Shown: positions 32,957-44,110, numbered from the stretch's first letter. The stretch: DNA of 64,000 nucleotides from Siphonodentalium dalli (GCA_032622095.1 CP136066.1:100649319-100713318), one strand, 5' to 3'. Notes: generated from the letters alone by a model not told the origin. Numbers and translations are program-made.

Positions 32957-33856
32957 TCATTCAATCCCATCATCATCAGATGCACTAGACGATGCATATC
33001 CATCTGTGCTCACGACACCAGAGAATATTTGAAGTTGTTTTTCAACAACCATATATTCACAATTGCCACAAGAACAATGGCGCTGACAAATGTCACAACA
33101 TTTATGTATATTAATAGTTGATGGCTCTTCATTGGTGAAATATTTAAGGAGTAGTGTTCTCCGACATAACATATTGTTCTTAACATATTCCTTCATTGAA
33201 TCATTTGCAAGTTTTAGCAAGTTTCCATTATATAGAATTACAGATAGAGAATCTGACTGATCTCTCCCAATCCGCCACTCTCCTGCATAAAGTCCTCTAT
33301 ATCTCTTGATGGCCCATAGTGCAAGCTGACCTTAAACCCTTGCATGTCTATGCCCATCCCGAGGGCACTGGTAGCAATCACAATTCTAAGCGAACTATCC
33401 ACATTCGCTAACTGTTTGAGAACATTGTCTTTCTGCTTATCTTTTGTTTCTGAATGAAACATTGATATCCATGTTTCTTTACCTGTTTCTGTTATAAGAT
33501 AGTTCCGTACTTCTGCGCACATACTTAATGATGTGCAAAAGATCACAATTCTTTGAATATCACTTGGCACCAATGCATCATTTAAAATATCAACCAACCA
33601 AAACAGATTTTCTTCCACAGACTGGAACATTTTCACCACAGCATACTTAATATTTGGACGATCCGGATTACATGTGACCACATCAAAGTCTGACTTTAAA
33701 CACATGTACTTTTTTATTGAGGTAATTGATGACTGCGATGCTGTGGCAGTCAAAGCAATGAATGGCACATCTGGGAATAGTGAGCGCAGTTCATTCACAT
33801 GACAAAACCACTCCCGGAAAGCTTTCTTCTGGATCTTTCCAAATTTTTTCTCGCCC
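32957..33856 (-). pseudogene. RecQ-type DNA helicase, exon 2 (motifs III-VI and zinc domain), one frameshift
   Basis: The acceptor at 33858-33857 (TTTTCTATTTTAG) opens GEKKFGKIQKKAFREWF. Motif III is ALTATASQSS, the second RecA lobe has CNPDRPNIKY and IVIFCTSLSMCAEV, and motif V is ATSALGMGIDMQGF. Motif VI begins QESG and continues, after a one-base shift near 33270, as RIGRDQSDSLSVILYNGN. A RecQ zinc-binding domain follows (CRRTLLLKYF ... HKCCDIC). Acidic SSSASDDDG tail; no HRDC or WRN-like extension, so a short RecQ of about 465 aa with exon 1. RecQ enzymes unwind DNA 3' to 5' using ATP. The shift in motif VI would inactivate it unless it is a sequencing error. Confidence 0.85.
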
Positions 33857-34020
33857 CTAAAATAGAAAACGACAATGATATGAATAACAACACACCTGTA
33901 AAATAGAAAAACAAATTATTCTTTAAAGTTACCTCATCCGATTCCATACCAAATCAATTGATTTGATACCAAATCAATTAGGCTGTATAAAATAATACCT
34001 GTGTTTATGATAACCCATGC

Positions 34021-34175
34021 ACCGGCCAGGGGGGGGGGGGCGGAAAAAAAAATGCAGACACAGGGTGGAAAAAACTGTTTTCTTCGGTTTGGGTACCCCA
34101 CCCCCCAAACAGCAAAAACTGCAGTTTTTTCCACTGACCATCTGCCCCCCCCCCCCCCCCCCCCCCCCCCCAGAA
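34021..34175. repeat. poly-G and poly-C homopolymer block
   Basis: A run of G at about 34029-34040 and a run of roughly 28 C at about 34144-34171 flank an inner inverted repeat (GGAAAAAACTG and CAGTTTTTTCC). Pro-rich and Gly-rich open frames here are artefacts of the homopolymers. The length of the run is likely unreliable. Confidence 0.85.
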
Positions 34176-34797
34176 AAATCAAATCCACCCCAGCCGGACA
34201 ACAACTCGGTTTGACCGGAAACCGAAAAAAACACCGGACCATACAATTCACGAGAAGGTGCTTGGTAACTTACATGTAGTTTAGATTATTTTGACTAAAA
34301 TGGTCATTGTCTACCAGTAGAACGCAGACTTGTACCTCGTGATGTCATGACATGTACAAACATGTATATTGGTGATCGCAACGCTTTGTATGCACTTTAA
34401 AAAATGACAACTAGTCATTACCTCGACTTTGAAAAAGAAGCAAATGAGATGAGTGAGATACCAGCATATAACTGTTTTCTGATACCATTGGAGGATAAAT
34501 TGTTTAATACATGGGAAAGTTCTGCAGTAAAAACTTGCCAGATAAGCGATCGCAGGGTAGAATTCTGCATTCGACTGGTAGACACTGACATAGTCGGCAT
34601 TATTAAGAGGGTTAATGGGGTCAATATCACATGTAAACCAAGACAGTGGTTATCCAAAATTGTTTTAGGTGGATTATACTACTCATATAATGTATATATG
34701 ATTTGGATATTAAGGTTAATCCATATTCTATAAAATGAGAGAAAATTGAAGTTGTGAGTCTGAAAATACATATTTGGAAAACAAATGGATGTTTTCC

Positions 34798-34878
34798 TTG
34801 ACTCAAATCAAATATTTTTTACCCCTGAAGCCAAAGAAATAGTAACTTAGGGGTGCTCAATCGGATTGAGTACCTTTA
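34798..34878. mobile_element. palindromic MITE family S, truncated copy S4
   Basis: Only one terminal arm remains: ACTCAAATCAAATATTTTTT, AAGCCAAAGAAATAGTAACT, then CGGATTGAGTACCTTTAA. Confidence 0.8.
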
Positions 34879-34879
34879 A

Positions 34880-35128
34880 CAAAAAAAGTTTGAAAATTGA
34901 TAAAAATTAAATTTTTTGGAGGTACCTGGAATTTGAGCACCCATACCGGTTACTGGTATGAAAACCATTAAATGTATTTGTATCTTAATATATGAATTGT
35001 GACATGAATACATATCTGCCTGAAAAACAAATATTAACAAAAACAAGTTTGAAAATTTATATAAAAAAAGATTGAGGTACCAGTACCTTGGATTTGGGCA
35101 CCCATACTGGTTACTGGTATGAAAACTG
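34880..35128. repeat. two-copy direct repeat (~90 bp units)
   Basis: AAGTTTGAAAATT ... GAGGTACC ... GGTTACTGGTATGAAAAC occurs at 34887-34972 and again at 35044-35128. Confidence 0.7.
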
Positions 35129-36191
35129 GTCTGAGTATTGTCCCTGACTTGTGATGGTACATTCCACATAATTGTTGCCATGGCATTGCTTATTGGCAAT
35201 TTCAAGTCCGGAATTGTATTTATGTGATGGGCGCTGTATTGACTAAAATGGCTTAAAGTACTAAAAGTAGTGTCCTGTCTATAGAGGCATTATTAGAGGG
35301 TTATATTGGGTGAAAAGTTTTTTGGCAATACTCTACATGTAGCTCAAAGGGTATTATAGAACATAGACATATCGTCATATAGGCTTAAGATGTTTCTGTA
35401 TAGACACGTGGTATCATGGCTAAAGGAGCTATATGAACACAACATTATTTATTACATTTTGCAGTTTACATGTAGTCAGTTTACACCTCTCAAATGTGAG
35501 ATATTTGATCTGAACATTTTGGTGGGGAAACATGATTTTGGTGGGGAAACATGGTTGAGGTGCATTTATACTTAATTAAGAGGTGATGATTTTAAATCGC
35601 ATTGTGGGCTTGGGAAGTCATGCATCCATCCAATCCCAATTTATGTGCATTTTATTCATATTGACATATCAATCTCAACAAATCTTAACCACTGGGTATT
35701 TACTTGAGTTAGTTCAATAGATTGAAAGTTCCAGTTCTATAGCAGAACTTAAATTGTCAGTATTAATAAAGTTCTAGTTATAATACTGGCTTTAAGAAAA
35801 TGTATTTGATTATCGTTTAGTCCACTTTATAAGAAGTTTTATTGGATGTGCAGTGACATCCTGAATTTCATATAAAAATTAATTTCTGATATTAATTGCA
35901 TCGTTATTAATCAACAGTAAGCTTTTAAAACTTTAATATTATCATCGAACAATTTACCAAAACAAAATGCACCTTTACATGTTTCGTCATCAAAGACATA
36001 TATTTAGATGTACGGTATATCACTTCAGCATAAATGCATATTTGTTATTTTTCATTTTTAATTATGTTGGTCAATTTTGTTAACAGATTGAATGTTACTA
36101 CGGTACATGTATATGTGTGCTACAGTTGGTGATAATTCACATGTTGGATTGATACCATTAAATATTTGATTGATTAATTCAAAATACAAAT

Positions 36192-36612
36192 TGTATGTCC
36201 AATGATAGATCATGCCATGAATCTCTACTCTGATGCCCGTACACAATGTAGCTATCATATTCCACCAGTACTACTTACAAAACCCGGGAACTTTTTAAAG
36301 TTTTGACAGGGAACCTTATAAAGTCGAAAAATAACGCGGGGAATGTATTTCTTTGTTAATACCTGTTGCTTAATAATTTATTCATCGGTACGTGAAGTTC
36401 CCAGCTCGAGATTCAAGTTCCATTATTTACATGACTTTTGACACCCGATTCTGCAATAAATATTTATTTTATTCCCTTCATCAAAGTACATGTACACCGA
36501 TAATATCCTAAGCGAACCAACACAGAAGCAATACGCCAATAGAAATTAGAATATAATCTCTACGGGCGTCAGACAGAGTAGAGATTCATGGCATGATCTT
36601 GTCCAACGATGG
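36192..36612. mobile_element. ~420-bp MITE with ~48-bp terminal inverted repeats
   Basis: TGATAGATCATGCCATGAATC then CTCTACTCTGATGCCCG on the left is matched inverted by CGGGCGTCAGACAGAGTAGA and GATTCATGGCATGATC on the right. It lies just inside the helicase intron, 47 bases from the exon 1 donor. Confidence 0.75.
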
Positions 36613-36658
36613 ATTTTTACCAGGTTAGTGGGAGTCTGTTTTAATGATTCACACTTAC

Positions 36659-37154
36659 CATTTTGGAATTGTGTGAACTTCATCTACAACAACACACAGC
36701 ATTCTCTTCCCATATGTATTAGAAAGAACATCCCTCCATTTATCACAGCCAACCACAGACTGGCATTCCAAAAAAAACTTCCAGATCATCACAACCATTT
36801 GCAATCCTGGCGTCACCTTCGTCACTCTTCCCGATGAACTCTGCGTGTATTCCCAGCTTATTGAGTCGAGAAACTTGATCCTCCATCAATGACAGAAGTG
36901 GCGCCACAACCAAAACAACACAGTTTTGAGGAAGTTCCTCCACAAATGAAAATGTCCAAAATCATTTTTCAACTTTCTCGTCACCCGCGCAGCAATTTGA
37001 TGTGGTAAACTTTTCCCAAATCCTGTCGGAAGCACAGCTAAAGTGTCTCTTCTGTTGACAATAATGTTGCGGAGAATTAAGCTTTGTTCAGTTTTAAGAT
37101 TAGGAATAGTAGGTAGAGAAGATAAAACACGTTGTAAAATAATTTGTCATCCAT
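36659..37154 (-). pseudogene. RecQ-type DNA helicase, exon 1 (motifs 0-II), frameshifted
   Basis: Begins MDDK at 37154, then in a shifted frame ILQRVLSSLPTIPNLKTEQS. The ATP-binding Walker A motif is LAVLPTGFGKSLPHQ (about 37009-37035). After another shift come FVEELPQNCVVLVVAPLLSL and EDQVSRLNKLGIHAEFIGK. After a third comes CDKWRDVLSNTYGKRM with the Walker B DEVH box, ending at a GTAAGT donor (36658). At least three single-base frame breaks in 500 bases argue for a pseudogene. The splice junction with exon 2 (split Trp, W|GEKKF) is still perfect, so decay is recent. Confidence 0.8.
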
Positions 37155-37260
37155 TTTGTCGATTTGTGAATTTCTCTTCGGTATAACATGACGTCATGGA
37201 TACTATTTTAAACAACCTTTAGCCACGCCTTCGGAATTTCCACACCAAAAGCACGTGACA
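37155..37260 (-). promoter_or_regulatory. helicase 5' flank: CRE palindrome and CACGTG box
   Basis: TGACGTCA at 37189-37196 and CACGTG at 37252-37257, within 105 bases upstream of the helicase ATG. The ZAD-like copies carry the same two motif types upstream. Co-regulation is inference. Confidence 0.5.
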
Positions 37261-37383
37261 TGTTACTAGTTTTTTATTGGGCCACACATTTCTTGGAGCT
37301 AAGTTTTGATTGGCGGTAATTACAAGGAATCCCGGGTTTGGGAAATGAAAACTGAACGAAAGGTCGTCAGACCCACTATTTTT

Positions 37384-37413
37384 ATATGTGGGTATGTAGT
37401 TTACTCCAGACTG
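37384..37413. repeat. 30-bp exact inverted match to 21167-21196
   Basis: ATATGTGGGTATGTAGTTTA and the following ten bases are the exact reverse complement of 21167-21196. A related block lies near 39540. Confidence 0.7.
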
Positions 37414-37435
37414 TCGTGCAGTGTGAACAGTTTTG

Positions 37436-37769
37436 TTTTAAAGCCACATGGCGGTTTGCGCTCCGAAATACACATAATATTATTCGTTTTGAATTTTTCG
37501 CAGTATCGAAATAGGTTGATAAATCTAAACTAACTTTCTACGAATATTATGTGACTCAAAAAGACGCATTGAAGTAATGAAAAATACAACAGTTTCTGTG
37601 AATACGGTGTTTGGTCCCAAACACAACTCTGCCATTTGCACGACATTAAGTGTTGTTAAGAGCATATGAAGTCGTTATATCAATATTCGTTTATTTATCG
37701 ACCTATCGTATCCCTCGCTCAAAATTACGCAGAAAAAGATCTGGAGGTTCGAATGAGCCATGTCCGTTT
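37436..37769. repeat. right member of the inverted repeat pairing with 26834-27227
   Basis: See the left member. This copy ends 58 bases before the P450 exon 2 donor and contains an extra ~45 bp near 37690-37745 relative to the left copy. Confidence 0.8.
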
Positions 37770-37827
37770 AAGACCAAAATTCGAGTAAACTATTATGTTT
37801 TCCCCAGGTGTGTGTACGAAGCCTTAC

Positions 37828-38343
37828 CTGACGAATGTGATCCCGGATCCTGCGGATCTTCTCGCTCCCATTTATCCAGGTAGGCGCTGACGATGTCATC
37901 TATAACACCCGGTTTAAACGCCGCTCTGCGAATGGTGGTCTGTCCCTTTATGAACACCCCGATGTTCTTAATCAGTTCTACTGCTTTGTTGACTCCCACC
38001 GGATCCCCGGGTATAAACCGCAATAACGGAAGAGAATTAAGTATACCAGTTGAAGTCGATAGTGCCAAATCAAGTGTCCGAAGAAAGTTTCTGAATGTTT
38101 CGTCGTCGTAGTCAAACCTTTTACCAAAAAGCATGGCGCTTATTACGTTACCAGTTGCAGCAGATGCGAGTTTCTTTATATCGAACGGTTCTCCGCTGTA
38201 ACTGTCAATCCGCTCAATGAAATGGCTTATCTCTGTATGAATTCTTTGTTGGATTAGATTCTTTCCCATTCCGAAATTTCTTAAGTTATGCAAACAGAAC
38301 CTGCGGTTATCCTTCCACACCTGACCTGATGCCCATATAACAC
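37828..38343 (-). CDS. cytochrome P450 (CYP2 clan), exon 2: C-helix region
   Basis: The acceptor is at 38345-38344 (CCCTTTTTCAG) and the donor at 37827 (GTAAGG); 516 nt, phase 1 at both ends. It encodes IWASGQVWKDNRRF with the C-helix WxxxR at W130-R134, which contacts a haem propionate in this family. FGKRFDYDDETFRNFL and the F-G region follow, ending DPGSHSS. This is the largest exon and has no frame defect. Part of it (37890-38001) was copied to 19266-19378. Confidence 0.95.
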
Positions 38344-38604
38344 CTGAAAAAGGGGGATAGATAAGTACATGTTTTATACAGCGAAACAATGACATCATTA
38401 ACTGTAACGCTACCGACAAAAACAAGTGAAACGCCAATCTTGGCATAATTATATCCCGACGCTCAGTTTAGAGAGTGGCAATACTAAATGTTTGTTCAGA
38501 GGAAAGATTTTTTCTGTTTTCTAAATTCAATATAAGGTCCGTAATTCTGTTGTAACGATAATAGCATTTCACAAGTTGAATTCTACCAAAATACCAAACA
38601 TTTG

Positions 38605-38830
38605 AATCAATTCAATTCAATTTATTTATTCTGGTCATCATATTGTGATATTACAGATGGGATGTTTTGAAATACATAATCAGATACATAATATATATAT
38701 GCATGCACATGCGTTATAATATATAGAGCACATATATACGAAAATATGGTAATGTTTATGCTTGTTGCTTTTAGATGGTAATCATTAGCCAAGTCAAACA
38801 GGTCAAGTAATAACTGTGACAAACAATTAT
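38605..38830 (-). mobile_element. LINE 3'-end fragment
   Basis: On the minus strand a short frame (SQLLLDLFDLANDYHLK) is followed by a terminus AGAATAAATAAATTGAATTG. A TTGAA-type tail after AATAAA resembles the end of the LINE fragment at 48124-49365. Severely 5' truncated. Confidence 0.5.
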
Positions 38831-39109
38831 GGATGAAGCCCGCTGCATGTTAGTATTCTTCCATCGCGCGATGCTTGTCTATGGCAATATACTAACATTT
38901 AAGTCTGATCATTATACTGGTTTTACAATGTAAAATGTCTGTGCTCAGTGAAAATCTTTAAGTCCAACAAGGGCCATAACTCTGGTAAAAAAAAAATTGA
39001 CGAAACTCTTAACATGTGGGTACCGCCCCACCAGCCCAAGCTGGACTATATATCATGCACCACATACTGTACCAAGACACAACCAGTAATAGTATACTGT
39101 CGTCAAGAC

Positions 39110-39510
39110 GTAAGATCGTATACGTAAACAAGAACCTGATCGTGTTACAGACGTGTTGCTTCTGTTTACATAACACAGCGCAATTATATTGGTTAATCAC
39201 ACACAAATGATATAAACGCTCTTTATTATTTCCATATCAGGAAAACAGTAACATATAACGCTCTTTATGTTTACCATATCCCGATCTAAACAAAATCCAG
39301 GTTACGTAACGTTTTTGCTTTTGTTTACACAACAAAGGAAAAACATCTGACAATAACATACTGTTTATGCCATATTTATGATTGGTATAAGAACAAGGTA
39401 TGTCTATATTTTACTATTCTTTCTGTTTATGGCGGTTTTTGACGGATATGAATATTTTAACAGAACACCCACCGCCAACGCCGCCCGTATCTATAAATAT
39501 ACGATCAGAG
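39110..39510. repeat. spacer module repeated inverted at 51930-52090 and 55665-55905
   Basis: 39120-39320 (TTGCTTCTGTTTACATAACA; AACGCTCTTTATTATTTCC) recurs inverted at 55665-55905. 39350-39500 (AACATACTGTTTATGCCAT; GACGGATATGAATATTTTAA) recurs inverted at 51930-52085. Fragments with AACGCTCTTTAT also occur near 18178 and 26955. Confidence 0.75.
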
Positions 39511-40229
39511 TCATAGTGACATATTCTTAACACTATTTATATGTGGGTCTAGTAGTTAACTGAGACTGGTTTTCGTACCGACAAAAAATTCACAAATTTC
39601 CAAGACGCATATCACCCCAACCAAATCCGATGAATCACAAGATGAGTTATGTTCGTCCAAACACAAAATTCACCACATCAAAGGACAACGAAATCGTTCT
39701 CGGATTTCTGACAAAACTTAGAATCCTAAATGTATTTCCAACCGATTGCATTTAGAAACGTGATTCTTATTCTCTTTCGTTGCCTTTTCCCCAAATGAAG
39801 GCAGGTAAAATCCTCAATTATGTTTTTGTTCTCCGACAATATATGTTTCAGGCCTGTCTTCAATTACCTATATAAAAAAACAAATATTCGACGGAACCTG
39901 TACGTTAAAGACCCGCATAATGTCCAGACCAAAGAAAAGATAAGTGTGGTTGGGTTTCTCTTCCGACCCTATTAAAAAACCCATATACTCTAAACATATT
40001 TTGATGGTACAACTAAAATATATCTTTTTATCACGTTATAGAGGGAACAGATAATAAACTGGAAAAAAAACACATTCCATGATTTCTTGGTAACAGTATT
40101 TTTCTTGGACAAAAAGTACTAAAATCTTATCTCAGCCCAAAGATATCATTTAATTTCAAGACAGAAAAGAAAGCCATAAAACACATTATTTTAGAAAATA
40201 GTTTTTTTAGCCTGTATCAACCGACCCTG

Positions 40230-41100
40230 GTTTTTAGCTCACCTGAGGCGAAGTCTCCGGTGGAGCTATAGTCATCACTCCTCGTCCGTCGCCCGTCCGT
40301 CCATCCGTCCGTCCATCCGTCCGTCCGTCCGTCAACAATTCTTTGAACATCTTCTCCTCTGAAACCGGAAGACCGAATTGGTTCATATTTGGTGTGGATG
40401 TTCCCTAGGTGACTCTCATTCAGATTTGTTCAAATGAGGTCACTGGGTCAAATAGTTGCGAAACCAGGGCCATAATTCTATTCCTCCACAGTAATTCTTA
40501 CAACGACTTCTTGTCCATAACCATTGTGCCGATTTAGCTAATATTTGGTATGGAGGGTCCTTGGGTGACTGGTGTTCAGATTTGTTCAAATGAGGTCACC
40601 CGGTCAATTAGTTGAGAAACCAGGGCCATAACTCATAGTAATTCTTACAATGACTTTTTCCACAAAAATATTGGGCCGAATTAGCTTATATTTGGTACTG
40701 AGGGACCTTGGGTGACTGGGAATCAGATTTGTTCAAATTGGGTCACTGGGTCAATTAGGGGCAGAGCTAGGGACATAACTCTAAAAACCAAAAAAATACA
40801 TTTTTGCATTTTGATCATATTTGGGGTGGGTGTTCCCTAGGTGATTGTCATTAATATTTGTTCAAATGAGGTCACTGTGTCAAACAGTTGCGAAACCAGG
40901 GCCATAACTATATTCCTCCTTGGTAATTCTTATAACGACTTCTTGTCAATAACCATTAAGCCGATTTAGTTTATATTTGGTATGTGGGGTCATTGAATGA
41001 CTGGGTTCAGATTTGTTCAAATGGGGTCACTGTGTCAAATAGTGGTGGAGCCAGGGCCATAATTCCCCAAAAAATAATAAAAAATTCAGGAACTCCTTGA
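40230..41100 (+). repeat. GTCCGTCC-headed repeat with ~170-200-bp tandem units
   Basis: Starts AGCTCACCTGAGGCGAAGTC, then CCGTCCGTCC runs, then about four tandem units sharing GATTTGTTCAAATGAGGTCACT, AACCAGGGCCATAACT and GTAATTCTTACAACGACTTC. Decayed further units lie at 42560-43060. This repeat type is abundant in bivalve genomes in my recollection. Confidence 0.8.
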
Positions 41101-41455
41101 TCAATTTAACATACAAACAAAAAATATCACCCCCCCCCCCACATGACCCAGAACCCCACCCCAACCAACAGCATTCCACCCTATCTCATATCCTAACTCA
41201 CAGGTAAATAAAGTATATTTATTTAAATTCCCATTACAAGGCAACTCTCCTATGAACTGATAGACATGGCAAGGCAGATAGAGAGATAAAGATTCTGCAG
41301 CCTTAGACAGAGTCCCCAGGGAGTGTATTCATGTCATCCATAATTTAAATGAGATTAATGGTGTTATCAATGAAGGACCCTTGTTGTTTATATTATCACT
41401 CAGAGGTCATTAAAATCAGATTAATTTCATTTTCTCAGAGTGCCTGGCAGAGCCA

Positions 41456-42560
41456 GAATGAGGTTCCCAGAGGGTGAATTTAGTGATGCTATCCTACACA
41501 GCAGGCTAGCATAACCAAATACACCCTCTGAGAACCTTATTCCGCTTAGGCCTCATCTTCTGGGAAGTATCTAGAGTCTCAAGATCTCATTCTGCTTAGG
41601 CCTTATCTTCTGGGAAGTATCTATAGTATCAAATTTACCTTGTTGTTTGTTAAATTTCCCTTCTAGGAAGTTTCTGTATCCCTTAATTTGCAGAAGATAA
41701 AATTCATGATTGAGGTGCCCAATGGGTGAACATCACCAATTTCAACTGGGGAACTTCAATCTTATTCTAGGTCTTCCATAGCAGTTGAGGGCCTTATCAG
41801 AATGAGGTCCTCAGAGGGTGAATTTAGTGATACTAGCCCGCTGTGCAGGATAGCCTCACTAAATTCACCCTCTGGGTACCTCATTCTGCAAATAACAGAC
41901 AGACTATTTCAAAGCTTGATTCAAGGCTAGCATCACCAAATTCACCATTTGGGGACCTCATTCTGCTTAGGCCTCATCTTCTGGGAAGTATCTATAGTAT
42001 CAAATTTACATTGTTGTTAGTTAAATTTCCCTTCTAGGAAGTTTCTATATCCCCTAATTTGCAGAAGATAAAATTCATAATTGAGGGGCCCAATGGGTGA
42101 ACATCACCAACTTCAACTGGGGAAATTCAATTTTATTCTAGGTCTTCCATAGCAGTTGAGGACTTTATCAGAATGAGGTCCCCAGAGGGTGAATTTAGCG
42201 TCACTAAATTCACCCTCTGGGGACCTCACTCTGCAAATGACAGACACACTATCACACTATTTCAAGGCTTGTTGTATAATACATTGTGTTGCTTGAGGCC
42301 AGGCATACACAATGTAGGAACAGACACGCTTTTTGTGATGCTATCCGGCACATCAGGCTAGCATCACCAAATTCACCCTCTGACGACCTCATTCTGCTTA
42401 GGCCTCATCTTCTGGGAAGTATCTATAGTATCAAATTTACATTGTTGTTAGTTAAATTTCCCTTCTAGGAAGTTTCTATATCCCCTAATTTGCAGAAGAT
42501 AAAATTCATAAATGAGGTGCCCAATGGGTGAATATCACCAACTTCAACTGGGGAACTTAA
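41456..42560. repeat. three-copy tandem array carrying hairpins
   Basis: Copies starting near 41598, 41968 and 42393 share CTTAGGCCTCATCTTCTGG, CCCTTCTAGGAAGTTTCT and CCTAATTTGCAGAAGATAAA. Between them sit palindromic GAGGTCCCCAGAGGGTGAA hairpins (41456, 41800, 42170). Period about 370-425 bp. Confidence 0.8.
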
Positions 42561-44004
42561 TTTTTATCCTTATCAGATTTGTGAAAATTGGATCACAAAG
42601 TCAAATAAGGGCAGAGCAAGAGACTTAACTATTTCACTACATAGTAATTCTTAAAATATGTTTGCAAGAACTAGTTGGCTTATATAGAATGGAATGTTCT
42701 TCCTTGACTGCAATTCAGATTTTTTTAATGGGGTCACCTGGTCAAATAGGGGCCAAGCGAAGGACAGTTTCCCTCTTAATATGCTTCCTTCACAAGGACC
42801 ATCAGGTCTATTTGACTGATATTTATGATATGTATGAAGGGTTCTTTGGTGTCTGGGATTCAAATTTATTCAGATGTGGTCACCAGGTTAAAAGGGTGGG
42901 ACCAGGGACATAACTATATGTCTCTATAGTAATTCTTAAAATGTCTTCTCAAGGGATTTTGGACTATTTAGCTTACATATAGTATGGAGGAATCAGGAAG
43001 ATCCTTTAGTGACTGAGATACAGATTTGTTAAAATGAGGTCAACCTGTCAAGAAATGGCAGTCTATGGGGAGTTAACACTTTTGTGTCCAATAAAATCAT
43101 AGAAATACCAAATTCATTAAAACATCTACCTTGGAACCACCTGACTGATTGGTCTGACATACATGTATTGTGTTTTGGGTCCATGGATAATTGGGCTTCA
43201 AACATGTTTAAATGGTTTTAGAAAAAGGCGCTTGTGAGATTGGAAATTTCCAACAATTGAGAAAGTTTGAGGTGTCGGTTGTGAAATTCCAACCTAAGAC
43301 TTGGGAGTCTGGATCCCGGTCGGGAGGGGACTTGTTGAGCTGGAGGAGGGGGGTGATCAGTAGTGTACAGTTGGCAATTTCAAGGTGGTTTTTTACCAAG
43401 CTACATACTTGAAGTCTCTCTAGCCACATATCCTGTTTAAATCTACTTCTTTTAAAGTGATTATGAAAAGTGCTCACTGTTTTGGTCTCCAGAGTCCCAG
43501 TCTTATCAGTCTTTGCAGTCTGGTGAGCGACCCCACAGTCATTGACTGTCTTGTTATTACATGTAACCCCTACTAGACATTTAATTTGATTTGGCCAGGT
43601 GCACGAAGCCATGATGTGCGGCCTGAAATTGTACATCATGTGTTAGAAACTCGACCACTTCATTTTAAAATTACCCCAATTCCGTCCACAATTCACTGCG
43701 CTACACTCGCAAGTGGACTATAATGTAAATCGCTGCTTCACGAATACGAGAACATTTAACCCTTTATATATTAATTGATTGCTCATTTTAGAGTAGGCCT
43801 TGTTCCATGGTCAGATAATAAATTCAACAATCGACCGATAGTTTAACTTATTATATGAACATTTTCCACTTGTGAATATAAATCCTTCTGCACTTGTATT
43901 ATTTGTTCGCATGTCCGTCGTCTGCTCATATTTTATGGACACCCCTCCAAATGAATGATAGACTATTACTGAATGGGAAAATCCAATTGGTGCAGAAACG
44001 GTTA

Positions 44005-44110
44005 TGGTGGATACACACATGCATGTACTCTCTGTAAATGTCGTGTATTTGTCGTTTTACATGGATCACACATACCATGTAATATATGTCCGCTGACAAC
44101 CCAATCATTG
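44005..44110. repeat. partial copy of the MITE at 46037-46318, inverted
   Basis: GGTGGATACACACATGCATG, CGTTTTACATGGATCACACA and TGACAACCCAATC match the reverse complement of 46200-46315 in order. Confidence 0.75.

Larger units (their letters stand above)
33857..36658 (-). other. helicase intron with repeats
   Basis: Bounded by GTAAGT at 36658 and TTTTAG at 33857, joining ...HTIPKW across the split tryptophan codon. It contains a poly-G/poly-C block (34021-34175), MITE S4, a two-copy tandem repeat and a MITE at 36192-36612. No coding exon is expected because the protein is continuous across the junction. Confidence 0.75.
20060..37827 (-). other. P450 intron 2 (17.8 kb) hosting two other genes and many repeats
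   Basis: The intron is bounded by GTAAGG at 37827 and CAG at 20060. It holds the plus-strand ZAD-like gene (20398-32522), the minus-strand RecQ-type helicase (37154-32957) and the elements listed separately. Its size comes almost entirely from insertions. Confidence 0.9.

Noticed and set aside
33934-34279. Gly-rich and Pro-rich frames around 34.1 kb
   Set aside because: They are translations of poly-G and poly-C homopolymers.
21167-37413. The 30-bp exact inverted pair as terminal repeats of one transposon
   Set aside because: The order of this block relative to the longer inverted repeat is not mirrored (A then B on the left, B then A on the reversed right), so the two pairs cannot both be ends of one element. 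A related block also occurs near 39540.
20060-37827. Helitron with a RecQ-like helicase
   Set aside because: The helicase is SF2 RecQ type (DEVH, zinc-binding CRR..CCDIC), not the Pif1-like SF1 helicase of Helitrons, and no Rep/HUH motif is seen.
43208-43639. 143-codon minus-strand frame
   Set aside because: No domain or splice context, composition typical of intron, and it lies within P450 intron 1 with no neighbouring compatible exon.
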